NCBI RefSeq assembly: GCF_014694405.1
Contig: NZ_JAAUWV010000010.1
Location: forward strand, 60,523-124,522
Length of the DNA stretch: 64,000 bases
Origin: Pseudoalteromonas sp. S16_S37
Lineage (GTDB): Bacteria; Pseudomonadota; Gammaproteobacteria; Enterobacterales; Alteromonadaceae
Direction of reading: 5' to 3'
The translations under genes and the position numbers were made by a program. How positions within the stretch are numbered: position 1 is the stretch's first letter; every line of letters begins with the position of its first letter. Below the pieces are notes generated by a model that did no database searches, was not told the DNA's origin, and saw only the letters and a list, made by a program, of their open reading frames with translations. Shown piece by piece: positions 38,935 to 47,232 of the stretch.

Positions 38935-39365
38935 ATTTTAATGATCTGAGCACGCAATGGGGCCAAGCGCGCTAAAATTTTGTTTTGCAGGCGGTGACTC
39001 AGTCCAACATCTGTCATCGCAGCAATTAACAGGTCAACGGTGTGATTAAAATCATGTTCGTTGATTTTCATACCCGTGTGGATCTGCGCCATACTGTCAC
39101 CTTCATATTTACACGGGCCATCCAGCACATCACACATGTGCGTAATAAATCCAGTGCGAAAATGGCTGACATTGGTTTGCTTGAAATAAGGAAAAATCAC
39201 CTCATCTTGACCAATTTGCTTAATAAATGCATCTACTAGCCTTTCAAGTCCAGCTTGTTCGCCTACTTGCTGATAAAAAGAGTTTGGCGTACTTTGGCAT
39301 GCTGACAAAGTAACCGCCATAGCGATTGCCAGCAATAATCTCTTGTAGGTTTTATCCAGACTCAT
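38931..39365 (-). CDS. Lipoprotein group 1 truncated haemoglobin-like protein
   Basis: A 144-residue protein with a lipobox LSAC at residue about 22. The mature part matches truncated haemoglobin (trHb): SFYQQVGEQAGLERLVDAF, PYFKQTNVSHFRTGFITHMCDVLDGPCKYEGDSMAQIHTGM. The proximal His lies in QIHTGM. A lipoprotein globin should sit in the periplasm or outer membrane, unlike cytoplasmic trHb. Start ATG directly follows the TAA of the DUF3034 gene, so it is coupled. Last gene of a four-gene operon. Confidence 0.85.
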   Translation of the reverse strand: MSLDKTYKRLLLAIAMAVTLSACQSTPNSFYQQVGEQAGLERLVDAFIKQIGQDEVIFPYFKQTNVSHFRTGFITHMCDVLDGPCKYEGDSMAQIHTGMKINEHDFNHTVDLLIAAMTDVGLSHRLQNKILARLAPLRAQIIKI

Positions 39366-40187
39366 TTAAAAATACCCTGCGATTGACACGTACCAACCAG
39401 TTTGTTTATCAACACCTGCAATGGAGCCTAAGTCTAACCATGCCGCTGTTACATTCAGTGATTTATTAGGAAACCACGCAATAAAGATATCTCTCCAGTG
39501 GCTCTCCCCTAATCCCAAATTATTTAGCTTTTCACGAAACTCCGCGCCAAGCGCAATTTCTCTTGATAAAAATACTGCGCTGCTGGCCTCTAACAACCAT
39601 TTTTTATCCGCATCCTTTGCGCCAAACCCTAACAAACCTGTTTGGTTTGCCTCACTGTATCTGGCCGTGATATTCCAAAACCAGTTATAACCATAGAGCG
39701 CCCCTAAGTGCAGCTTACTCGCAGCGAAATAAATATCGTTGCCATGCGTACTTTCAGCGCCGACAAGCTTGGCAACCTTGCCATCTTTTAACGATTTATG
39801 CTGTATACCCGCGCTAAGTTGTGGCCAATCACTATAGACAATATCGCCATACAGTCTCACTTTTACACCGCTAATTTTTTGATCAATGCGAGTACTAAGC
39901 GCGGGAACATCAAATTCTTGTTCGGCATAACTCAGCTCAATACGGTTGAATAAATTACCTTGAACACCGCATACATCTAAAGAATAGTTTTTAACATGAC
40001 CACGACTACAAAAAGCCGCAATAGACCACTCATCTTCACTTGCATAACCTGCTAGCTGCGCCCATGGAACAAGCCCACCACCGGCGCTGCCTTCTATTTG
40101 TGAAACACCGGGCGTAGCCAACAGTTTGCCAGCGGCAAATGCGGTGTTACAAAATAGTGAGATGATGAAAAAACTAACCCACTTCAT
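39366..40187 (-). CDS. DUF3034 family outer-membrane-like protein
   Basis: A 273-residue protein with a signal peptide ending FAA. The mature N-terminus GKLLATPGVSQIEGSAGGGLVPWAQLAGY is characteristic of DUF3034. The rest alternates like a beta-barrel and ends in an aromatic (SIAGYF), suggesting an outer-membrane porin-like protein. It overlaps the GGDEF-EAL gene stop by 14 bp and abuts the globin gene. Function is undescribed. Confidence 0.82.
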   Translation of the reverse strand: MKWVSFFIISLFCNTAFAAGKLLATPGVSQIEGSAGGGLVPWAQLAGYASEDEWSIAAFCSRGHVKNYSLDVCGVQGNLFNRIELSYAEQEFDVPALSTRIDQKISGVKVRLYGDIVYSDWPQLSAGIQHKSLKDGKVAKLVGAESTHGNDIYFAASKLHLGALYGYNWFWNITARYSEANQTGLLGFGAKDADKKWLLEASSAVFLSREIALGAEFREKLNNLGLGESHWRDIFIAWFPNKSLNVTAAWLDLGSIAGVDKQTGWYVSIAGYF

Positions 40188-42489
40188 TGTAATTACCTAA
40201 CCAATCAAGGAATTCACGCGCAGGCAGAGGACGACTTAAATGATAGCCTTGAGCATAATCGCAGCGCATTTGTTTAAGTAAATTCAAAGACTCTAAGTTC
40301 TCAACCCCTTCAGATACCACTGAAAAACCAAGTTGATGTCCCAAAGAGATGGTTGATTGCACGATACACTGATCTTGATGAGATTCATTGAGTTTTAAAA
40401 TAAATACTTTATCAAGTTTGAGCTCATCAATAGGTAACATTTTGAGCCTCCCCAGCGAAGTTTGACCAACCCCATAGTCATCTAGAGAAATCATAACCCC
40501 CAAAGACTTCAACGCCTTGAGCGTGTTTATGCCCTGCTCCTCATTTTCGATCATGTCGCGCTCAGTCAACTCAATGGTAATCAGCTTTGCTGGCACTGCG
40601 TGTTTAATGAGTTGATTTTCTAAATGGTTAAGAAACTCACTATGTGCGATATCTTGCGCGGAAACATTAATTGCCGCTTTCATAGTCAGCCCTTCTTTGA
40701 GCCAAGTGCCCACTTGCGCAACCACAGTACATACCACCCATTGAGTGAGCTCTACAATCAAGCCAGATTGTTCTGCCAAATCAATAAACAACTCGGGAGA
40801 CACCCACTCCCCGTTATTGCGCTGCCAGCGTATTAACGCCTCTACCTTATCTATTTGACCACTGTTAATATTAAGCTTAGGCTGATATGCCATAAATAAC
40901 TGGCCGTCGTCGTTGTGCAAAGCGTGTTTTAGCTCGTCAATGATCTGCAAACGCTCCAAATGGGCCTCATCTTCACCATTTTGGTAAAAATAAACCTCAT
41001 GCCTATCTTGAGCTGCAGTATCAACCGCTATTAAAGCTCGGCGAACCATATCTTCCGGGGTTTGCGCTTGTTCTGGATATTGCACCACGCCGATACTAAA
41101 ACGCAGTGTTATCTCTAAATTTTGGATCTCGTAGTGTTGATTAAGCGCCTGCTGCAACTGCGCAACGCGCTGCTGTTTTGATATATTCGAGCTAACTTCT
41201 ATGACACTTAAAAACTCATCGCCCCCCAACCGAGCGTTAAAGCCAACAAGTCCCTGCGTAGACTCTTTAATGCGTTGTGCCACGGCTTGAATACAGCTAT
41301 CTCCCACCCTTGGACCAAGTTTGTCATTGATATGACGAAGACCTTTTATATCCAAAGCAACCAGATAAAACGCACTTTCTTGTTCTGTATGTTGCGATAG
41401 TAGATCGAGCGCAGCGGTGCGGTTATAAAAACCCGTTAGTGAGTCATGTCTGGCCTGAAAGCGAATTTGTTTCTCACGGGTTTGAATGTCTGCGCCCATC
41501 TCCTGAAACGCATCAACCAGCTCACACACCTCTTTGCTGGGCCGTGACTCTGATATTTTTGCCCGATAGTTACCCTGAGCAAACTGTTTTGCCATTACCG
41601 TAAGTTGCTGCAGTGGCGTTGCCAAATTGCTGGCTAAAATCCCGCTGGTAATAAAGCCTAAAATAATGGTGCCAAATGACAATAAGATCACGGTCAACAC
41701 CAACTTATCAAATTCTTGATAGTGCTCACTCAAATCAGCACTGAGTACAACACGTATCGGGTTATCTTCAAGCCCTGGCAGTTGTAATTTAGCACTGAGG
41801 TAAACAGGGTCTTCACCAAACCAGCGCTCTACTATTTGGCTATCTATATACTCAAGTAATGTAAGGTGTGGTGGATGACCGAGCAGTGTTGTTGTTTTGA
41901 GTCCGGTATTTGTCGCGATAAAACTTATTTCCATACCCGTTAGTTCTTTTAGCTCCTTCGCCACACTGGTATCAATCACAAATCCAACCATACTGTAGGC
42001 AATTGTTCTGGGGGCTTTAACAGGTAATACAATAACTTGGTAAAGCGCTTCGTTAATCACCATAAACGTTGAGCTATTACCTTGTGCAAGCAGCTGCTTT
42101 AACAATGTTGAAGTATCTGATGGTAACTCGATATCGCGTTTGTCTGCTGATATCAGCTTTCCTTGGGTATCAAATAGCAACATCAAGTCTGCATCTATGC
42201 GTTGGCTATGGTTGTAAAGTACACTGCTGATGGTATCCGCATCGCGTGTCGCAACCGCTTGCTTAAAACCAAAGTCAGCGGTTAATACTGTTGCTGCTGT
42301 TACCAACAAACGTTCTTTTGCTTTTAGATATTGTTGATAAACATTTTTTGCAACTTGCATATCTTGTTGCACTTGGCTTTCGTTAAAGTGACTTGTTGAC
42401 CACCAAAAGCTCACTAAACTCGACACGGCGGTCAGTAGCACTAGGCCAACGCATAACATGATAATGCGATGTTTTAAGCTAGTTCCCAT
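40174..42489 (-). CDS. Membrane GGDEF-EAL cyclic-di-GMP enzyme with HAMP and periplasmic sensor
   Basis: A 771-residue protein with start ATG 42489 (AAGGAA site). TM1 is at about residues 8-28, a periplasmic sensor runs to about 270, then TM2, a HAMP segment, GGDEF and EAL. The cyclase site LGGDEFL and the phosphodiesterase motifs (VEALIRW, NVSAQ, ELTE, DDYGVGQTSL, KLDK, EGVE, QGY) are present, so both activities may exist. The usual DDFGTG is DDYGVG. It overlaps the cupredoxin-like gene by 11 bp, so ligand sensing may involve that protein. Confidence 0.93.
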   Translation of the reverse strand: MGTSLKHRIIMLCVGLVLLTAVSSLVSFWWSTSHFNESQVQQDMQVAKNVYQQYLKAKERLLVTAATVLTADFGFKQAVATRDADTISSVLYNHSQRIDADLMLLFDTQGKLISADKRDIELPSDTSTLLKQLLAQGNSSTFMVINEALYQVIVLPVKAPRTIAYSMVGFVIDTSVAKELKELTGMEISFIATNTGLKTTTLLGHPPHLTLLEYIDSQIVERWFGEDPVYLSAKLQLPGLEDNPIRVVLSADLSEHYQEFDKLVLTVILLSFGTIILGFITSGILASNLATPLQQLTVMAKQFAQGNYRAKISESRPSKEVCELVDAFQEMGADIQTREKQIRFQARHDSLTGFYNRTAALDLLSQHTEQESAFYLVALDIKGLRHINDKLGPRVGDSCIQAVAQRIKESTQGLVGFNARLGGDEFLSVIEVSSNISKQQRVAQLQQALNQHYEIQNLEITLRFSIGVVQYPEQAQTPEDMVRRALIAVDTAAQDRHEVYFYQNGEDEAHLERLQIIDELKHALHNDDGQLFMAYQPKLNINSGQIDKVEALIRWQRNNGEWVSPELFIDLAEQSGLIVELTQWVVCTVVAQVGTWLKEGLTMKAAINVSAQDIAHSEFLNHLENQLIKHAVPAKLITIELTERDMIENEEQGINTLKALKSLGVMISLDDYGVGQTSLGRLKMLPIDELKLDKVFILKLNESHQDQCIVQSTISLGHQLGFSVVSEGVENLESLNLLKQMRCDYAQGYHLSRPLPAREFLDWLGNYNEVG

Positions 42490-43138
42490 GATGTTCCTTA
42501 AACATTTCTCCAAATGTATTACGCGCTGCGGGCTTGGTAAGTTTAATTTCTACTTTACTATTACTGTGGCTGCCAGCAGGCCAATCATGTTCAGTGCGCT
42601 CAATGATCTCGTTCGCTTGTTCTGGGTGCCATAACAAATAAGACGTTGCGGTGTCGGGTAGCGTCACTCGCCCTTGCGCATCAGAAACAAAATGTGCACT
42701 TGACTGAGCAATATAAATATAGCCAACCATCGAGTCATGAATATTGCAACCCAGCACCACCACTCCAGGCTGTTCAAAAGTAATGGGCGCTTTTGGCGTA
42801 CCTGCATAAAGCTTGAGTTCAAACGGTTTTGCTGGTGAAAAAGAATACACATGATGGCGAATGTCATCACTATTTGGAAAAGACACCTGCTGCCCTTTTA
42901 CAATCGTTAGTAACTTTGGGGCAAACCGCTTTTGAACCTGATCCATGATTGCGGGCGTTTTTGTGACCGGTTGTTGCTGCACGGTTGATTGCAATAACTC
43001 AACCACAGCATGTTCCAAAGGTTTACCAAATTGATCCACGATGGTCAGTGTTTTTGCCTGTAGCACCAAGCTAACACAGCTCAATACCGACAAACTCAGC
43101 ACCATACCGACGCGCTTTTTTAGATTGTAACTAGGCAT
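42479..43138 (-). CDS. Periplasmic cupredoxin-like protein
   Basis: A 219-residue protein, first gene of the operon. The ATG at 43138 is chosen over TTG 43159 on ribosome site (AAGG). A signal peptide (VLSLSVLSCVSLVLQAKT) precedes a cupredoxin-type fold: VKGQQVSFPNSDDIRHHVYSF, then GVVVLGCNIHDSMVGYIYIA. The His, Cys, His and Met residues are those expected for a type 1 copper site (HH, CNIHDSM). The family is often annotated methylamine utilisation protein. Copper binding is inferred from the residues only. Confidence 0.85.
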   Translation of the reverse strand: MPSYNLKKRVGMVLSLSVLSCVSLVLQAKTLTIVDQFGKPLEHAVVELLQSTVQQQPVTKTPAIMDQVQKRFAPKLLTIVKGQQVSFPNSDDIRHHVYSFSPAKPFELKLYAGTPKAPITFEQPGVVVLGCNIHDSMVGYIYIAQSSAHFVSDAQGRVTLPDTATSYLLWHPEQANEIIERTEHDWPAGSHSNSKVEIKLTKPAARNTFGEMFKEHHGN

Positions 43139-43216
43139 ACCTTGCCTTAATTTACTCAACGTAACTGTAAGTAAAATTGACTAGCCACACAATTGCAAGG
43201 CATTTGAGAGATAAGC

Positions 43217-43248
43217 GCCAATAAACACCCCAAACGGTGTTTATTGGC
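43217..43248. terminator. 13-bp perfect hairpin downstream of purC, probable terminator
   Basis: GCCAATAAACACC and GGTGTTTATTGGC pair perfectly across a 6-base loop. No good T-run follows, so termination is uncertain. Confidence 0.5.
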
Positions 43249-43263
43249 TAAGTCTTTGGCAGG

Positions 43264-44370
43264 TTAGCTATTTTCTATTAAACCATACTGACTATCTAGA
43301 ATTGCTATAACTTCTGCACGAGGATCAGGAGGAATAACCAGTTCCTTACCAACAATCTTGCTAGCAATACCTACATAGGTTTCTGAGACTGACATCATAA
43401 CATCAACTGGTAGCTGATAGTTCTGCGCCAATGCTTCGCGCTCACCCATGCGATCTTTATTTAATAACACGTCAGCATCGGGCACATTATTGATCAGCAG
43501 TTGGCGGAAACCCTCTTTTGAGTTTTCAATTATCCTGCCATCACGATATGCAGGACCATCCCAAATACGCGATGAATCAGGAGTACCTACTTCGTCAATG
43601 TAAATCAGCTTTTCTTGACCATCAGTATCTTCTACGTAGCCAAACTCAAACTTGGTATCAACAAAAATTTGATCTAGTTTTGCAAGCTCGGCACTAATTA
43701 AATCAAAACCTTGCGCTAGTAGCTGCTCATACTTGGCCACGTCATCTTCTGACTTGAAGTTAAACGCTTCCAAGTTATCAGTGATATTTTTTCTACTGAT
43801 GTTAACGTCATCAACCGCTGGCACATCATCAAGACCCGTGATAATACCCTTTGTTGAAGGAGTGATTAAAAGCTCAGGTAACTTTTGATTTGCTTGTAGG
43901 CCTTCAGGTAGTTCGATGCCGCAGAAGTTGCGAATGCCTTTAGCATAGTCGCGCCACATGCTGCCAGTGATATACTGACGAGCAATTGCTTCGACTCTGA
44001 CTGTGCTTGCTTTGCGTACAATCCACACGTATGGATGAGGAATATCAACAATGTGGTTGCCAGCAAGACCTGCTTCATCAAACAGTTTAAACCAATGTGA
44101 CGCCACACTATTGAGGGCAATACCTTTTCCTGGCACACCATTAAGGCCGTTTTCACCTTGCCAGATACAGTCAAATGCTGAAATGCGGTCAGAGATCACC
44201 ATAATTGCCAACTCAGTACCTACTGGTACGTCATAGCCTTTATCCGCAATTAGGCGGGCACTATCTTCATCGGTGAGCCAGTAAACTGAACGAACTTTAC
44301 CGCTGTGAACTGCACCTTTCGTGCGAATTGGTAGATCGTCATTGACGTCTAAAACTTTGTAGCTACTCAT
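43264..44370 (-). CDS. purC: Phosphoribosylaminoimidazole-succinocarboxamide synthase
   Basis: A 368-residue purine biosynthesis ligase that joins aspartate to CAIR. The motifs [15 protein letters not shown] and [10 protein letters not shown] are present, as is the family signature [12 protein letters not shown]. The long form resembles the Vibrio/Shewanella enzyme rather than the 237-residue E. coli PurC. Monocistronic. Confidence 0.95.
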   Translation of the reverse strand: MSSYKVLDVNDDLPIRTKGAVHSGKVRSVYWLTDEDSARLIADKGYDVPVGTELAIMVISDRISAFDCIWQGENGLNGVPGKGIALNSVASHWFKLFDEAGLAGNHIVDIPHPYVWIVRKASTVRVEAIARQYITGSMWRDYAKGIRNFCGIELPEGLQANQKLPELLITPSTKGIITGLDDVPAVDDVNISRKNITDNLEAFNFKSEDDVAKYEQLLAQGFDLISAELAKLDQIFVDTKFEFGYVEDTDGQEKLIYIDEVGTPDSSRIWDGPAYRDGRIIENSKEGFRQLLINNVPDADVLLNKDRMGEREALAQNYQLPVDVMMSVSETYVGIASKIVGKELVIPPDPRAEVIAILDSQYGLIENS

Positions 44371-44571
44371 TATTTCTCCAAGGCCGGATGCACCTTGCTA
44401 AAGGGTGCAAAAAAATGAGGGGGTTAGGAGGCGTTATAATAATCGTAAAGCAGCAAAATCTCAATCCGCAACGTGGTTTGCCGCACAAAGTTTAAGTTTT
44501 ACCGACACAAGGTTTAGCCAAGCGTTAATCTGATATACCATCTTCAACTCAATAGCATTGGTAGCGTACAA

Positions 44572-45258
44572 ATGATTGAAATTAACGATTTGCTCTACTC
44601 GTGGCAAAAAAGGGCTACGCCCACTTTGGCGATAAAGCACTTGCAAATAAACCAAGGTGAGCGAGTGTTTTTGCATGGGCCAAGTGGCAGCGGTAAGTCC
44701 ACCTTGCTGGGATTACTTGCGGGTATAAACCCTGTACAGCAAGGCGATATTGTTATACTTGGGCAATCTCTTGCCAAGCTGTCTCATGCCAAAAAAGACC
44801 GATTTAGAGCCGATCACATAGGAACTATTTTTCAAAATTTTAATTTATTGCCCTATTTAAGTCCGCTTGAAAATGTCATTCTCGGATGTGAATTTTCACC
44901 TGCTCGCTCTAAAAAAGCGCAACAAGATGGTAAAAGTGTCGCAAGCCAAGCAATCAGTTTACTCAGCGCACTTGGCATTGAAGCGCATCAATTACATTGC
45001 AATGTATCCACTCTTAGCATTGGTCAACAGCAGCGTGTAGCAGCAGCAAGAGCTTTTATCGGTCGTCCTGAAATTATTATTGCAGATGAGCCAACTTCAG
45101 CACTTGACGCGGATACCCGGGAAGCCTTTATTACTACGCTCTTCTCGCAAGCCAAAAAGTATCAAGCAACTATTATTTTTGTAAGTCATGATAAGAGCTT
45201 AGCGAAGTTGTTTGATCGAGAGATTAGTTTACCTAGCATTAATGGAGCAAGCCAATGA
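44572..45258 (+). CDS. ABC transporter ATP-binding protein (LolD/MacB-like; Zrg-type)
   Basis: A 228-residue ATPase. Walker A GPSGSGKSTLLGLL is at residues about 38-51, the signature loop STLSIGQQQRVAAARA is typical, and Walker B (IIIADEPTSALD) is intact. Together with an FtsX-type permease and DUF3299 protein, it resembles the Vibrio cholerae zrg zinc-responsive cassette as I recall it. Overlaps the permease gene by 4 bp. Confidence 0.9.
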   Translation: MIEINDLLYSWQKRATPTLAIKHLQINQGERVFLHGPSGSGKSTLLGLLAGINPVQQGDIVILGQSLAKLSHAKKDRFRADHIGTIFQNFNLLPYLSPLENVILGCEFSPARSKKAQQDGKSVASQAISLLSALGIEAHQLHCNVSTLSIGQQQRVAAARAFIGRPEIIIADEPTSALDADTREAFITTLFSQAKKYQATIIFVSHDKSLAKLFDREISLPSINGASQ

Positions 45259-46568
45259 CCCTGTTAAAATTGGCTTTAAAGAGCTGCTATAATCGCCGTG
45301 CAAGTGTATTACTCACCCTTTTCACCATCGCTATCAGTGTCATGCTATTGCTGAGCATCGAGCGGGTACGGGTAGATGCTAAAAGTAGTTTCAGCAATAC
45401 TATTTCAAGCACAGACTTAATTGTTGGCGCACGCACGGGAGACATTCAGTTGTTGCTGGCAAGCGTTTTTCGTATCGGCCACAGCAATAATGCTGTTAGT
45501 TGGCAAAGCTATCAAGACATAAAACAACAGCGTGGTGTTGCTTGGACAATACCCATTAGCTTGGGCGACAGTCATAAAGGTCATGCCGTATTAGGCACTG
45601 ATGAAAATTACTTCACCCACTTTCGCTTTGGCAAAAAGCAGTCGTTAAAATTTAGCTCCGGTCGAGCGTTTCATAATGCTCAAGAGGTTGTGCTCGGTAG
45701 CGAGGTTGCCAAAAAATTACACTATCACCTAGGTCAACAAATTGTGATTTCACATGGTATGGGTAACACCAGCTTTCATCATCATGATGATAACCCGATG
45801 ACCATTGTCGGCATTTTAGCGCCAACGGGAACGCCCGTAGATAAAACCGTGCATGTGCCGTTAATTGCCATTGAGACCATACATGCTAATGCAAATGTGC
45901 CACGCGCTATAAAACAAAAAGGAAGTGAAGCGAAAAGGCAGCCTCCCCTTGAACATGATCACAACCATGCCCATGCATCATTAGAAAGCAAACTAGGCGA
46001 CTTAATTGGTACTCCTAAGCAAATAACCGCTTTTCTTATGGGCTTTGATTCGCCTTTATACACGTTACAAGTACGCCGTAATATCAATCAGTATAAAGCG
46101 GAACCTTTATTGGCAATCATGCCCACTGTGACATTAAAAGAACTTTGGGAAATGCTAGACATTGTTGAGAAAATTCTGCTGCTTTTTTCTATGGTAGTCG
46201 TCGTCATCAGTCTTTTAGGTATGCTAACAACACTATTAGCTACCCTGAATCAGCGTCGCAGAGAGCTGGCAATTTTACGCTCGGTCGGCGCTAGGCCGTG
46301 GCATATTTTCAGCCTAATGAGTTTTGAAGCAATCCTAATTACTCTAACAGGCTGCATATTTGGCATACTTGGCTTTTATACCGCACTGTTTGCTATTGAA
46401 CCGCTGTTACAAAGTCAATTTGGGATCAGCTTAAATATTAACATTTTATCTTCCTATGAACTGACCTTGTTAAGCGTTATCATGATTGCTGGCACCGTGA
46501 TGGGTCTTATTCCTGCTGCTCGAGCCTATTTTTATTCATTGGCCGATGGTATGAGTATCAAAATTTAA
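45255..46568 (+). CDS. FtsX-type ABC permease with histidine-rich loop
   Basis: A 437-residue permease. TM1 is N-terminal and three more helices are C-terminal, as in MacB/FtsX/LolC permeases; a large periplasmic domain lies between. That domain has a His/Asp-rich patch EHDHNHAHASLE at about residues 233-244, plus HHHDDNPM near residue 175. These suggest metal binding, most likely zinc. Mechanotransmission, not substrate translocation through the membrane, is the known mode of this class. Starts inside the upstream stop (ATGA). Confidence 0.88.
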   Translation: MTLLKLALKSCYNRRASVLLTLFTIAISVMLLLSIERVRVDAKSSFSNTISSTDLIVGARTGDIQLLLASVFRIGHSNNAVSWQSYQDIKQQRGVAWTIPISLGDSHKGHAVLGTDENYFTHFRFGKKQSLKFSSGRAFHNAQEVVLGSEVAKKLHYHLGQQIVISHGMGNTSFHHHDDNPMTIVGILAPTGTPVDKTVHVPLIAIETIHANANVPRAIKQKGSEAKRQPPLEHDHNHAHASLESKLGDLIGTPKQITAFLMGFDSPLYTLQVRRNINQYKAEPLLAIMPTVTLKELWEMLDIVEKILLLFSMVVVVISLLGMLTTLLATLNQRRRELAILRSVGARPWHIFSLMSFEAILITLTGCIFGILGFYTALFAIEPLLQSQFGISLNINILSSYELTLLSVIMIAGTVMGLIPAARAYFYSLADGMSIKI

Positions 46569-46580
46569 GAGAGTATTTAT

Positions 46581-47060
46581 ATGCGATTTATTTCCCTACT
46601 TTTAATGGGTTTGCTCAGCTTGGCAGTACAAGCTACTCCGCCTAAAGAGATTTTTTGGGAAGACCTCATCCCAAAAGGCCATGTACAAATAACGAATCAA
46701 GATGCAGCCAGCCACGAAGGCACTGACCAAAATTGGGTGCAGCCAAACTTAGATGCGCCGGTTGTAAAAAGCTTAGACGGCCAATCAGTGAGCTTACCGG
46801 GTTTTGTTGTACCACTTGAAGGTGATAACCAGCTAATAAGCGAATTTTTATTGGTGCCATATTTTGGCGCGTGTATTCACGTTCCGCCACCACCTCCCAA
46901 TCAAATCGTTCACGTAAAAATCAAAGGGGGCGTACCCATCGAGAGTTTATATGATGCCATCACAGTAACTGGTGTCATTAAAGTTGAAACTTGGCAAGGG
47001 GAGTTGGCGCAAACTGGTTATACCATGCAAGCTGTAGGTGTTTCACCATTTGAGCTCTAG
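46581..47060 (+). CDS. DUF3299 periplasmic protein
   Basis: A 159-residue secreted protein with a signal peptide (LLSLAVQAT). The segment LPGFVVPLEGDNQLISEFLLVPYFGACIHVPPPPPNQ is the DUF3299 hallmark. DUF3299 proteins accompany the ABC pair in zinc-related clusters. It lies 12 bp after the permease gene. The zinc-binding DUF2796 (ZrgA-like) member of the known cluster is missing here. Confidence 0.88.
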   Translation: MRFISLLLMGLLSLAVQATPPKEIFWEDLIPKGHVQITNQDAASHEGTDQNWVQPNLDAPVVKSLDGQSVSLPGFVVPLEGDNQLISEFLLVPYFGACIHVPPPPPNQIVHVKIKGGVPIESLYDAITVTGVIKVETWQGELAQTGYTMQAVGVSPFEL

Positions 47061-47075
47061 CCAAAAAATAGTAAA

Positions 47076-47104
47076 GTGAATGTGCTGTCTTCTTGCACAT
47101 TCAC
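47076..47104. terminator. 10-bp hairpin downstream of the DUF3299 gene
   Basis: GTGAATGTGC and GCACATTCAC pair across a 9-base loop. No T-run follows, so it is a weak terminator or an RNA end-protecting hairpin. Confidence 0.45.
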
Positions 47105-47232
47105 ACACAATATATTCCACATCTTTTATACATTTGTTTACATATTCCCAATAAAACAAAGTGTTATTTGTAGACATCGAAAAATTGTCTCAGCTATAGT
47201 GTTCCTATAATAACAACCATAAAACAGAACCT

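Noticed and set aside
44425..44450. Zur box upstream of the ABC cassette
   Set aside because: Only one half-site (GTTATAATA) fits; the second half does not pair.
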